Assembly: GCA_009801015.1 (NCBI GenBank)
Contig: VHZZ01001703.1
Coordinates: 46,244-82,348 of the forward strand
From: Silene noctiflora
Lineage: Eukaryota; Streptophyta; Magnoliopsida; Caryophyllales; Caryophyllaceae
Direction: 5' to 3'
DNA length: 36,105 nucleotides
The notes below the pieces were generated by a model. It was not told where the DNA came from. It ran no database searches and saw nothing but the letters and a program-made list of their open reading frames with translations. Positions 11,239-22,091 of this stretch are shown piece by piece (position 1 is the stretch's first letter; every line of letters starts with the position of its first letter). The translations under genes were made by a program, and so were the position numbers.

Positions 11239-14200
11239 TCACCTCCTGAAACTCATAACTGCTGAAGGCTGCTTGAGGGCATCTTCGTCTTCCTCTGGCA
11301 GCTTGACGGCTGTGTAGACGCCTGCTCCACAGAGTGCGCCAAGGATTGGGGCAATCAGGTATATCCATATGCCTTTGAAATTATTTACAGCTATGGCTGG
11401 TCCCAGTGTTCTTACTGGGTTCATAGAAGCTCCTGTCATCGGTCTACAAAAAGTGGAAATAAGCTTTAATAATGTCCAGATACATGCTCATAATCGATGT
11501 AAATGCATGTTCCTGTTTTGGTTTTTCATAATGGTATGCTTGAAATGTTGAAATTATTCCTCTATTGGATATCCATGATTCAGACTTCCAGAGTTAGCAC
11601 TATTTGTTTTGGCGAGTCAAATATACCAGGTGGAGAAATTCGGTATTAAGACAGTTTCATCATGAAATGCTGGTGGTTATTTATAGTCTCATAGTTAATT
11701 ATGATTTGGATGCTTCTTTCGCGGTGGAAGTTGAACATTCTTGGTGCTGTGGTTGTTATTTGTACTTTTAAAAGATCACGCAACTCTCCTTTTTTTTTTT
11801 TAAAAAAAAAAAAAAAAACTTTCAGAATGTTTCCTGGTAGTAATTGGAAGTGTAGATTGCATGTTATTGAAAACATTTTGTATATTTTCTAAAATGCCTT
11901 TTAGAAATTCCACTAAACAAAAAACAGTTATTTTTCTTGAATATTTTGGTTGATGTTAACCTTGAATATTTGGAACCTTTCTTGACCTGATTAGACCTCG
12001 TTAGGATATTATTTTCTCTTTTAAAGATGTTTAAAAGCAGTGTTTAATCTGTAGAACTGCTTAATGATGGTTTAGATTTGAAATCAACGGTTGTAGACTT
12101 GTAGGCATACCCAGCTATGAGAATGTTGAGCATGACAGTTGCCCCTACTGCAATTCCTGCAAGTTCTCCTACCTGCAGAACGTCATAAACATTTCAGTTT
12201 TATAATAATGTTAAATTCTGTCAATACTTTTTTTCTGAAAATAATAACTCCCCACAAGAACAAAAGTACAGACCTTTTACAGAATATCATTCGGCAATGT
12301 TTGTCAGTGTTTCTAGAACTGATATTTGACACTATTCAATAAGGCAAGAAACATCATTTTGCATTGTTCTGTGAAATTCAATATTTGTGAAATTCAATAT
12401 TTCACTACTACCTTCCTGGATTTCAGTATTTATTACCATATCCGATATCTTTTGTAGTTTGTTTGATTCTACTTGTTTCTGGATTCTCGCAAGCTGTAAT
12501 GTTTACTTGTCATCGAATTTCTTCAGTTAACTTGTTCTTGTTCTGTTTCTTTTGTTAGCCATAATGTTTAGAGGCTCTTATTACTCTTGGATTCCTTCAA
12601 TTAACTTGAGTTTGTGTCCTTAGAATATTAGATAGATTAATTAATATTTTAAGTTCCTTGTTAGTTATGTCATGCAGATCTCATAGATATGCACGTTTGG
12701 CACCGGGGAAAAGAACAAAATTCCGAGACAGCATACAGTCAAAGCTCATTATTTATGGAGTTCTGTTCTTTATTGAACCTATCTATAGCATCTCTCGGAA
12801 CATGGATTTTAGCTTTTGGGAGATGCATGCATACATAATACATTTACTTTTGTCTGGGTCTTGAAGTAGAATCAAATGAAGGAAGGATAAGGTAAACAAA
12901 TTTTAATTCCTTTTGTTATTTTAACTTCAGAAGGGTAATCTATATTTATTGACATAAACAAAGTACAGTAACTGTTAAAGAAAAGGATGATGCTTACAGC
13001 TCTTGTGTCAGTGGCTACCGCAGTGACAACGAACATGAGGTTGAATGAGATGATGAACTCTAACGCGAACGCTTGACCATAATTTACTGAAGGAACTGTT
13101 ACTCCTCCACCCATAATGGGATGAAAAATTGCCTTCAGCATGAATGAGGCACATATGGATGCTAGCATCTGTGCTCCTATGTACACTGGCACCTATATCA
13201 AAGTTATCTAGTTAAAAACATTTTATATATGCCAACTCTATGTGATTTCACTACTGTGATTGAAATGTTGAATACTCCCATCTATCCCACGAGGCTCTTT
13301 ACACCTTTCTTTTTTAGGATTTCCTTGAACTTTTACACCTCTATTATGGTAAACAATGTAAGCAAGTAGGTCATCCTCTCCCTACTCCTAAAATGTGTGG
13401 AATACGGAAGTAGTATAACTGTAGTTTCTAATGTGAATATCCGGTAGCTTAGTTAGTGAGCTATTGAGTGGTGGTGTTTATGACTTGAGTTTGAAAGCCG
13501 TCACATTAAATTGCACTACGAAGTCGCTTTACAACCAAAAAAGCTTGTGGTTACTTACTTGGGTCCATGGAAAATGTTTTAATGCAGCGTAGGCAATGGT
13601 TACAGAAGGGTTGAGATGTGCACCGGAGATGTGCCCTGTTGAGAGGATGATAATCATGACAGCAAGGCCGGTCGAGGCAGCAAGTCCAAATAGTGTTTCT
13701 GTTCCTTGTGTCTTTTGGTTCACAATAGCAGTGGCTGTCCCAGCAAAGATGAGTATAAGGGTGCCTATGAACTCGGCCATCACCTGGTTGATTTGATAAA
13801 TATCATGCACATTCACACAAGTGTTAAAACAACGGTCAGTCTCTGAATTTCTTGATTTATAGGATACATTGTTGATGAATTCGTGTCATTAGATCGTCAT
13901 AGACTCGTAGCATTCCAGTTTTTGTACATCTTCCCTATATCTGTCGTTTGTTATTCCCACCATCCCATTTATACTGTGTCATTTGACTTTGATAATGTCA
14001 ACTTTGTTTAGAATTCTTAATGGTCATTGGCCTTGTTCGACTAGGAAAGTTAAATAACTTGAACTTAAATGGGATGAAGGTAACAAAATATAATGCTACG
14101 GAGTATTAAATTATGGAAAAGGATTTCTGCAAAATCTTTACTATCTAGGAAATACATCTTTAAGGTTTGAAAAAACTCCTCTAATAGCAAATCTTTGAAT

Positions 14201-14488
14201 GTATATATATGCTTGTGGACGAAGACAAAAACCCAAAAAAGTACTTGGTACCTTCTTAGCAAGAGGAACAGGGGGAGGGGGCATGGTAATAGTGCAAGTG
14301 ACAGCAGGTAAGCTTCCTTCCTCATTAGGCCAAGTGTCGACCTTGAAGCAATTGCATCCTTTACCAAGAAGGGACTTCTTACGGGTTGTGCTAGGTCTAT
14401 CTCCCCGGAATCCTCCAAAAAATGGAGCCCCAGGAGTACCGGGGGTTGCTGGGGTTGAGGGCGTAGAAATCGGGTCTTCAGGATCCAT
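11239..14488 (-). CDS. NIP-subfamily aquaporin, NIP6;1/NIP5;1 group (boric acid / small-solute channel)
   Basis: Minus-strand exons 14488-14252, 13783-13559, 13192-12998, 12172-12111 and 11443-11239 give 307 residues, matching the five-exon NIP pattern. The N-terminus has the Thr/Pro-rich start of this group ([20 protein letters not shown]) and the CNCF motif. Membrane helices follow from about residue 80. The two pore motifs are NPS (N137, loop [19 protein letters not shown]) and NPV (N248, loop [12 protein letters not shown]). The protein ends SFRR as NIP5;1/6;1 do. The N-terminal block and the KLPEEDED tail match NIP6;1 best, while NPS in loop B is the NIP5;1 form (Arabidopsis NIP6;1 has NPA). 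Family members are plasma-membrane boric acid channels that distribute boron; function here is inferred. An in-frame ATG at 14497 would add three residues; 14488 fits the family start MDPED. Confidence 0.93.
11791..11818. repeat. Abutting poly-T / poly-A tract in aquaporin intron 4
   Basis: About a dozen T residues run straight into about 17 A residues, forming a potential perfect A/T hairpin within intron 4 (11444-12110). No other structure in this intron. Confidence 0.7.
13273..13415. mobile_element. Stowaway-like MITE in aquaporin intron 2
   Basis: The left end TACTCCCATCTATCCCAC and the reversed right end TACTACTTCCGTATTCCAC match the CTCCCTCCGT-type ends of Stowaway elements, with flanking TA. 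About 143 bases, no coding sequence, in the intron between exons 13783-13559 and 13192-12998. Confidence 0.5.
13948..14092. mobile_element. Possible degraded MITE in aquaporin intron 1
   Basis: TTTGTTATTCCCACCATCCC at the left and, reversed, TTTGTTACCTTCATCCCATT at the right look like inverted arms of a Stowaway-type element; an ACGGAGTA end remnant lies just outside at 14098. The stretch fills most of intron 1 (13784-14251). No target duplication was established. Confidence 0.3.
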
Positions 14489-14538
14489 ATTATGCATACT
14501 GCTGAGCTCAGTGTGAGTAATACTTCCTTAAGTGTGAC

Positions 14539-14546
14539 TTTTTATA
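14539..14546 (-). promoter_or_regulatory. Probable TATA box of the aquaporin gene
   Basis: TATAAAAA on the minus strand, 51-58 bases upstream of the ATG at 14488. Transcription would start about 30 bases further on, leaving a leader of roughly 20-30 bases. That leader contains no ATGTAA; this minimal upstream ORF mediates boron-dependent control in Arabidopsis NIP5;1. Confidence 0.5.
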
Positions 14547-16371
14547 CTAAAGTAAGTTGACTTAGGGGGTATCCCTAGAAAAAGGAGAGAAAAGAAGTGG
14601 ATATGAGAAGAAGGAGCCGAAAGAGGTGATTGGCTTTCGAAGCAATGGGTATAATGGTGGGACATTAGAGCCTAAGGACTTGTTATTGTAGCTTCTTGTT
14701 ATGTCATGTGAAAAGAAGCTTTATGTTTTGGAGACGTTAATTATGATCTTCATTTTGCATGATTGCTCCCTACAATTATGGTGAAGACCACTACAACGCT
14801 ATCTCTATCTCTGCTCAATTTTGTCGTCATATCGACTGTCAATTTTCCGTGTTTTTGGTTTGGAATATGTCAGAATTTTGCCCTCCAATAAAAAGCTTTA
14901 TTTGGAAGGGTGGAATGCTAGGGGTAGAAAAGCCAAGTACTTGCCACAGGAAAAAGAATAGTGAGAAGTTGGTCTAGATTTTACCTGGGTATTGTTTACA
15001 GACGAGTTTTTACCTTCATGTTACTGTTCTTAGTTACATTATTAAAAGGCTGTAGCATGTTTGCCATGGCTTACGTCTTGGGAGCATTGGCGGATCTAGG
15101 TGAGGATTCCTATACCCAGGAAAAGATCAATTTTTTTTAATGGATTTTGTCCGTTTTGTTTTACAAAAATTAAGAATTAAAGATCTATAATATAAGTAGC
15201 TTTGAAATACTTTGATGAAGCTCAGATGTAATGCCACTAGTCAGGAGGGTCATTTTTCTAAGTTCTAACTGAACCAGGAACATCGGAATGGACTGGTGTT
15301 AGTTCAGAGACTCTGGGAGGATACCTCTCGACCTAACATCCTCCAACAGGTAGGATCCGAAATTTCTCTTTAATTACTAGCGAATGTTACATACATTCTG
15401 CTATGGGTCATTCGGATGCTAATCCCCCTTAGACAAGAGAACCGTTAAGGCATCGGGTAATGTCATCGTAAGTTAAAAAGAAGGGGAAACTCCTGGAGCC
15501 GAAAAAAGGAGTGGCCTCTAGTAAGCGAGGTTGGTTAAGTGGAGCTCAAAGGAAAATCGACCTCAAAACCCTCCTTAAAGGCTAAAATCATACTCCATAG
15601 TACTCATTAGTGATGATGTTGTTTGAGAAAAAGTACTGGACATCTATTCCCTTGATAGCTCATGCCAATGATGTACCATCTACACATTCCGTGGTTCTCC
15701 TTTAATTCTATTCTCATGTCTAATTTCCCTAAGAACATGATAATTACAACCTAATCCTAAAAATTCATTGTCGTCGAGCTATGTTTTTTGCCCAGACATC
15801 AGGGCTAGGGATGAAACACCATCCTATCTTTGTCTGCATAAGATGGTTTATTATTGCTTTTTTTCAATTTTTCTTTGTTTTATTCCGAGTATTTAAGTTT
15901 TACTCGGAAAGGAAACAAGGTTTATCCTTTACAAAGCGTCTCCCTTGTGACGGGTCGGATTCGAAGACGGATAATGCCACTCACAAAACAAATAGGGGAA
16001 CAAGGTGGGGGCACCCCCCACTTGCTTTCCTTTCTCCTCTATTTGGGCATTTTGTCTCACAAAATGGTATCCGTCTTCTCATTTGTGACGGATACCTTCT
16101 GTCACAAATGAGAATTTGCCTATCCTTTATTGCTCCACGGTTAGACCAACTTATTTTATCCTTTTCTTTTTTTTTTTTTTTGAGTTTTTTCATCCCAATC
16201 AATTGCTTACCTTTTTTTTTTTTTTTTTTTTTTGCGGAGTCTTTCAAATAATGGTAGACATAATCGAGAGTCGAGACGAAGGGAGTGTAACTGTGTAAGG
16301 AAAGAGAATGGCTACTGAGTGAGTTGAGCCCAGCCCAATTGATTAGATAGCCTAAATGGAAGAACAGATTC
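14547..16371. other. Gene-free region upstream of the aquaporin
   Basis: No credible gene. It should hold the aquaporin promoter. A well-bounded MITE lies at 15932-16120. Poly-T tracts occur at 16167-16180 and 16212-16232. The sequence around 15200-15600 is less AT-rich than its surroundings but has no reading frame or family likeness I recognise. Confidence 0.5.
15932..16120. mobile_element. Mutator-like MITE with perfect 9-bp target duplication
   Basis: TATCCTTTA occurs exactly at 15923-15931 and 16121-16129, a 9-bp direct repeat as Mutator-like elements make. The left end CAAAGCGTCTCCCTTGTGAC and reversed right end GCAAATTCTCATTTGTGAC are imperfect terminal inverted repeats. The interior holds further inverted ACGGATA/TATCCGT and TGTGACGG words. 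189 bases, non-coding. Open frames crossing it in several frames are chance. Confidence 0.8.
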
Positions 16372-16850
16372 TTAGGTTTTGTTTGGTAAAACTACCTAAA
16401 AAGGTAGCTGAAAACTGAAAAGTTACCTGAAACCTGAAAAGCTAACTGAAACCTGAAAAAGGTAGTTGATGAGGTAACTGAAAAGTATGAGCTGATAAGG
16501 TAACTGATTATAAAAAAACTGTTTGGCAAACTAGCTGAAAAGGTAACTGATTATAAAAAAACTGTTTGGCAAACTAGCTGAAAAGGTAGCTGGTTTTTGG
16601 TAAAATGACGTAAAAGGATATGATAATTATTTAATATTATAGATTGAGAGATAATAAAGGGAAGATAATTTATTTCAGGTACCTGAAATCCCAAATGCTA
16701 CTCTAGGTAGCATTTCATTTCAGGTAGCTTATTTGACTAAATAAACTACTTGCCAAACACTTGTAAAAAAAGCAGGTAGCTAAAACTTTGGTCAAATAAG
16801 CTACTTTGGTCAAATAAGCTACCTGAAGTGTCATGTCAAACGGAGCCTAA
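16372..16850. mobile_element. Inverted-repeat DNA element with GGTAGCT arms
   Basis: The left end TTAGGTTTTGTTTGGTAAAAC and the reversed right end TTAGGCTCCGTTTGACATGAC form imperfect terminal inverted repeats; the arms inside are built from repeated AGGTAGCTGAAA and, inverted, AAATAAGCTACCT words, so the whole can fold on itself. Candidate flanking trinucleotides are TTA on the left and TAA on the right, which do not match, so the superfamily (PIF/Harbinger-like?) is unproven. 479 bases, no transposase. Confidence 0.6.
16498..16583. repeat. 43-bp perfect tandem duplication
   Basis: The unit starting AGGTAACTGATTATAAAA and ending AGCTGAAA occurs at 16498-16540 and again at 16541-16583 without differences, inside the inverted-repeat element at 16372-16850. 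Confidence 0.85.
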
Positions 16851-16886
16851 TAGGGTAAGATTATCAGTAAGACTTTTCAAGTCTTA

Positions 16887-18230
16887 TGTAACACCCCTAT
16901 ACTCCAAATTGCCTTACAAGACCACCTTAAGTACGAAGATGCTACCATCTCGGTTTCCCGAGNCAAATGATATACAAAAGACAATAACGAAATATATTAA
17001 ATAAAGTGATTAACGATTACATTGTCTCAAAAGGTCAAACCAAACTGTTTAACAACTATCCAAAATACAAAGTCTCAAAACTAATGGAAGACTCGATAAA
17101 CGCAGTGGATACTCTACTATGGTGAATGCCCATCCGTCCCTCGCGCAACATGGCTATACCTGCTCAAATCTGCTCACCATCCCCGAATGGATCATCACAG
17201 TTACAACAAACAATACGGGGTCAGTTACTGTCACAAATACCAATCAATGAAACATAACAACATTATACATTCTTCTTCACCACAACACCTCATACCACAT
17301 CACTGACTACACACCTAAGATGTGTAGCCCTGCCAGTGGGGGACTGCAGCCGTTCCCACCTAAGCCCCGCTCATCATACCGAGCGAAAACCCCAGTTCTT
17401 TAATGTGCACATCCCCTCCCGTGACGGGTTCCACGGAGGGCGAATCAAGGGCGTGAAGCCACTCCCGCAAGTGACTCCACTCAGCCGAGAACGCATCTCG
17501 CAACATACTCCAACATTCTCCTCCATCAATCCGTCACATCATACATCACAAAGCATAGATACAACATACAATCATAACATTCATAATATCACACAACGTA
17601 CAGTAACTGAGTAAGGAAATCCTACCTGGAAGCAATCACCGATCAGCAATATAGGCAACTAAAAACGGTCCTCTACGAATCCACTTCCTAAACAATCACA
17701 ACAACCGTATATCACAACCCATACAACAATCCTCAAACCAAACTGCCCTAATCCCCAAATTAGGGTTTAAACAATAATGACGGAAACGCATAAAAACAAT
17801 ATTAGGAACTTACCCTCGAGACAAGGAACACAACGATGCGATCGACACGAAAAACTACCGACTCAAGCTCCGGGTTGCGAATAGCGCGAGATAACGATTG
17901 AGAGGTTTTCTTGTGGAAGTTTTAACGATTTATGAATGAAATGAACAATGACGATGAATAAGAAGTTAACTCGCGCTATTTACAAACCTTAAGTAAATCA
18001 GCCCGTAACGCAACTTACTCGATCGAGTAAGTAAGTTACTCGATCGAGTGACACCTACTCGATCGAGTGACACAGCTACTCGATCGAGTGACCTTTACTC
18101 GATCGAGTGACCCAGTTACTCGATCGAGTGCCACATTTCCAGACTCTGACTTAAAATGACACAAACTTACTCGACAGAGTAAGGCCTACTCGGTCGAGTC
18201 ACCAAAGGCAGGGAAAACCATAGTATTACA
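16887..18230 (+). mobile_element. Solo LTR (fossil LTR retrotransposon) with 5-bp target duplication
   Basis: The element opens TGTAACACCCC and closes GTATTACA, so it has the TG...CA ends of an LTR. TCTTA stands immediately before (16882-16886) and after (18231-18235), a perfect 5-bp target duplication. No internal coding region, primer-binding site or second LTR lies between, so this is a solo LTR of 1344 bases, left by recombination between the two LTRs of a complete element. Its opening matches the fragment at 1-95. TGTAACACC ends suggest a Ty3/gypsy chromovirus (Tekay-like); this is inference. The exact target duplication suggests moderate age. One base (16963) is N. Confidence 0.85.
18017..18129. 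repeat. Array of six ACTCGATCGAGT palindromes in the solo LTR
   Basis: Perfect 12-bp palindromes start at 18017, 18038, 18057, 18078, 18097 and 18118, so the steps are 21, 19, 21, 19 and 21 bases. Two decayed copies follow near 18168 and 18188. The array is close to the 3' end of the LTR. Confidence 0.95.
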
Positions 18231-18235
18231 TCTTA

Positions 18236-19805
18236 AGGCTCTGTCACATCAGTTTTCCACTAACTTTTATTATTTCTTTATTGTTCAGGCCCGCCTCGAC
18301 TCACCTCAGGCTTTATACCTAAACTCTACTTTTCTACTTCACTTTAAGGACACATGGGATCCACTAATTGGATAATTTCCAATCATTGTGGGGTCAAGAC
18401 TCACCCAGAGTCTTAAGTTGAGTCTTATCTCAAGACTTACCAAAGTCTTGTCTAGGACTACCAATAATACCTAGACCTGGCAAAAGTCATCCGACCCGAA
18501 AAGTCTGGCCCGAGACCCGAAATGACCCGAACTACATCACCCGAATATGACCCGAAAACCCCAACAAACCCGACCCAACCCAAACAAGACCCGAGCTCTT
18601 AACCCATAGCTGATCCAACCCGAAAATGACCCGACAAAACACAACTCTAGTTGAACCGAAAAGACTTGAAATGACTTTTTTCTCTCAGTCGACCGAAAAT
18701 GACCAGACCCAAAATAACCCGACCCGGTTACCCGAAACTGACCCGACAAACAAACCTGAAATACACTCGAAGCCCGAAATGACCCTAGACGACCCGAATT
18801 AATCCGACCCGAACCCGACCCATTAACCCGATTTGTCAGGTCTAAATTAATACCCTTAGGAACTACTGGACTAGTTTCCTTAACCCTTTCACAATCTGTT
18901 TTATTATTATATTGCTCCATTTGCCTTTTTTAATTAAGAATGCAAACATCGCCTATAGAAAAAAATATCATTTAAAATATAAAACTTAAAATAGACTAAT
19001 AAATTTTACAATGATGATTTCAATTTACAGATTGATGTATTTCTTGGGAAGTATCATTCGATCATATATGAATGCATTTGAAAGATCAAACGAGATTAAA
19101 AATCATCAGATGTGTCTTCGCCTAATTAATAGCTACATTTTAAAGTTCTACGTGTTAAGAATTTCAGATCCAAATCCCCGTCTTTAATTTTACCTACATT
19201 TTCAGCTGTGAAAATCCCAAAAACTATCCGTCACAAGTTAAAGCTTCAAAGATCGTTTATTATAAGATATAAAGATATATACTAAGTACTGTATATAATA
19301 GTAAAAAGTTCTTATGTGTAACCGATATAAATGTGATCGTTTCTTGATAAAATGAAACTAAATAAGAATTTGAAAATGATTACCTTTATCATAAAATAAC
19401 CACAATTATTCTGTCACAATAGAGACCAACTTGAGTAATCGTACCGAGATCCTACAAAAGATGGTCGTCAGCCGTCAACATGATCAACGTGCCATACTTT
19501 ACTACCTGTATGACTGTATATATCTAAAGTTAATGTCTTTATTCAATTAATTCTATATTTTCTATGCATCAAGTTGCAAGCAATAATAGACTAGATGCAG
19601 CCATTTTATGCTCAACGATCCCATATTGTTATAATACATCTAAATAATTGAACCATAATGTTATTAATCAGTTTGACTTCATCACATTCAACTATGAAAG
19701 TCAGCTTCTATGGGCTTCCTCGAACAATCCTTTAGCACAAATTTTCATTTAAGACGGGCATATCTGTTAGCCTCTCTTCGTCTGCATGAGAAATCAAATT
19801 AAACT
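18236..19805. other. Gene-free region upstream of the first receptor kinase
   Basis: No credible gene. Repeated AAGACTT/AAGTCTT words lie at 18388-18455 and also just left of the solo LTR (16869-16886), so this was one sequence before the LTR arrived. A GACCCG-rich element occupies 18472-18844. The last ~900 bases are AT-rich and probably hold the kinase promoter; TTGAC W-box cores occur at 19474-19478 (minus strand) and 19673-19677 (plus), which is only weak evidence for stress control. Confidence 0.45.
18472..18844. mobile_element. GACCCGAA-rich inverted-repeat element
   Basis: The left end TAGACCTGGCAAAAG and the reversed right end TAGACCTGACAAAT are inverted copies. Between them GACCCGA-type words occur more than fifteen times. 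The flanks read AATAATACC (left) and AATTAATACC (right), consistent with a target duplication of about 8 bases after one small change. An open frame of 127 codons on the minus strand is a by-product of the repeat and does not look like a protein. Confidence 0.6.
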
Positions 19806-22091
19806 ATGACACTTATCTTTGAGAAAGCAATGAATTGCACCAACATGTATGTTGTTGTACTCTTGATGCTATGGCTAAGTGCAACAACACCAATATACGG
19901 CCAGCGTCTGGTCGTACCTATAGGAAAACCGGGTTGTCTCGAAAAATGTGAAAACTCGACAGTCAAAATCCCGTTTCCCTTTGGGATTGGTGAGAATTGT
20001 TACTATAATCCTTGGTATGAAATTGTTTGCAACAATACTTTATCCACTGTAAAACCATACCTCAAGAAGTTCAACCAAGAGGTGCTAAACATCAGCTCTT
20101 GTTTAGACAACAATGGCGAGTCCTCTTGTTACGAAGTTGATTTAACTATCCACTTGGCTTCTCACTGGCATAGTGTATGTAACAATGGAAGTAACAACTC
20201 ATCACAATTTGTTACTAGCATTGACCTGACCGATAGTCCTTTCGTTATGTATGATGGTAATTTTTTGGTGAGAGGGTGTTCAGGTCATGCATCAGTAATG
20301 AATCGAGACAATGTGGTTGTAGACGGGTGTTCAATAGATTGTCAAGGTGGGAATTCGTTGGCTTTGATCCGGAATAGTACTTGTGATGGGATTGGATGTT
20401 GTTCAATACCGTTTACAAGTGACTTGGGTCAGTTTTATAAGATGGGGTTTTCTAATGTTGCTCGAAATTCTTGTGTGGAGTTCACCATAGGGGACTGGTA
20501 TGAGCGGCAAAAGATAGTTAAAATCGATAGTGGTTCTGTACTCTCGAATCAATGGGTGTGGAGGGTCCCGAGTTTACCTGGTGGGATGGTGGACTACCCA
20601 GATAAGAATCTGGTATGTACCTCTGTATGTGGTAATAATAGCAGGATTAATGGGTGTGTACTATGTATATGTCGACCGCCTTTTCAGGGAAATCCCTACC
20701 TTCCCTATGGTTGCCAAGGTAATGTTTTTCACTATCATCTTTTAATTATATGCTCTACTCGGATTAGACATGGCAACATTGACCCGTTCAGATCCTGTGT
20801 TTGGTTGCTGATAGTTTGTTATTATGTTTTTTCGAGAAGATCCTTGCAAACTCGGCACTAACCATCCCCAAAGCTGTAAGAAGCCATTTCTAAGTTGGAG
20901 GGCAGTTCTAGGTATGGATTTCTGTACAATGTTGAATCATTAAAAGGAATGCTTATGCTGTTCATACTCGAAAGTTGAAATTTTCGCATAACTGATCAAT
21001 GTTGTGAATTTGTGATTTCCACAGGGCTCAGCATAAGTTTGGGATTAGTGAGTTTGATTCTTTGTGGCTATTGCTTGTATCGTCTAATACGGAGATGGAG
21101 GCTTGTGAAGAGAAGAGCTATACATTTTAAGAGGAATGGAGGTTTGTTATTACAACAGCAAATGATATCTACTGAAGGTAATGATGAGAGAACAAATATC
21201 TTTACAGCACAAGAATTGAAGAATGCCACAGACAATTTCAATGAAAACAGAATACTCGGCCAAGGAGGCCAAGGTACTGTCTACAAAGGCATGTTACTTG
21301 ACGGAAGGGTGGTCGCAATCAAAATGTCTGTAAAATTAGACGAGAGTTTACTACAACAGTTCATCACTGAAGTCGTGATTCTCTCCCAAATCAATCATCG
21401 AAGTATTGTGAAGTTGTTAGGGTGTTGTTTGGAGACAGAAGTGCCGTCACTAGTCTATGAGTTCATTCCAAATGGGACATTAGCTCAACATCTCCACAGT
21501 CCAACGGAAGAAGGGCACATTACTTGGAAAATGCGCTTGCAAATTGCAGTAGAGACAGCAGAAGCTTTGATGTACCTTCATTCATACTCAACTATGCCTA
21601 TATTTCACAGGGACATCAAGTCCTCTAACATTTTGCTGGACGCTAAGTTCCGGGCAAAAGTCTCAGACTTTGGCACGTCAAGAACCATTATGATTGATCA
21701 GACCCACTTGAGTACTCGTGTACAAGGTACATATGGGTATTTGGATCCCGAGTACTTTCAAACACACCAGTTTACGGAAAAGAGTGATGTCTATAGCTTT
21801 GGTGTAGTCCTGGCTGAACTTTTGACAGGAAAGAAGCCACTTTCTGAAACTTATTCTGATGGCTGGAAAAACCTGGCCGGAGAGTTCTTGAATCACATGG
21901 AAACATCTCGTTTGTTTGACATTGTTGACAACCGAATACTCGAGGAAGCCGACGAGAAGGACCTGGTGGCTGTTGCTAAACTTGCAAAGAAATGCCTGAA
22001 CATAAATGGAAAACATAGGCCTACTATGAAAGATGTTGCTAGTGCATTAGAAGAGATTAGATCAGGGAGTTTTTCTTCTGTAGTAGATTAA
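19806..22091 (+). CDS. Wall-associated-kinase-like receptor kinase (WAKL), first of a tandem pair
   Basis: Exons 19806-20718, 20840-20911 and 21025-22091 give 683 residues. A signal peptide covers about residues 1-32 ([13 protein letters not shown] core; the ATG at 19830 is an equally good start). The galacturonan-binding GUB_WAK domain follows (C44 on: [20 protein letters not shown]), then a Cys-rich part with [19 protein letters not shown], a membrane helix at about 329-350 and a Ser/Thr kinase. The kinase has G-loop [11 protein letters not shown] (407-417), K428, catalytic HRDIKSSN (D525), DFG (D543) and YLDPEYF, so it is an active-type RD kinase. WAK/WAKL proteins sense pectin fragments at the plasma membrane and signal in defence or growth; the ligand here is unknown. 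The calcium-binding EGF module is reduced to a stub of about 24 residues (exon 2). The next gene is its closest visible relative. Confidence 0.92.

Noticed and set aside
14065-14516. Three overlapping open frames of 105-118 codons at the aquaporin 5' end
   Set aside because: Only the frame beginning MHNMDPED is real (exon 1 of the aquaporin, ending at 14252); the others are shadows or run into the intron.
15200-15600. Possible organelle-DNA or rRNA-like insertion, because the stretch is less AT-rich
   Set aside because: No rRNA, tRNA or organelle gene segment could be recognised by reading; a database search against plastid and mitochondrial genomes would decide.
15781-16298. Overlapping open frames up to 156 codons in several frames
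   Set aside because: They run across a MITE and poly-T tracts, giving poly-Phe or poly-Lys; no domain and no intron structure.
17336-17614. 92-codon open frame in the solo LTR
   Set aside because: It lies wholly within the LTR, has no family likeness and no coding-like features.
18537-18920. 127-codon minus-strand open frame
   Set aside because: It is a translation of the GACCCG repeat (Gly/Ser/Phe-rich repetition), not a protein-like sequence.
21678-22016. 112-codon open frame opposite the kinase domain
   Set aside because: Antisense shadow of the conserved kinase exon.
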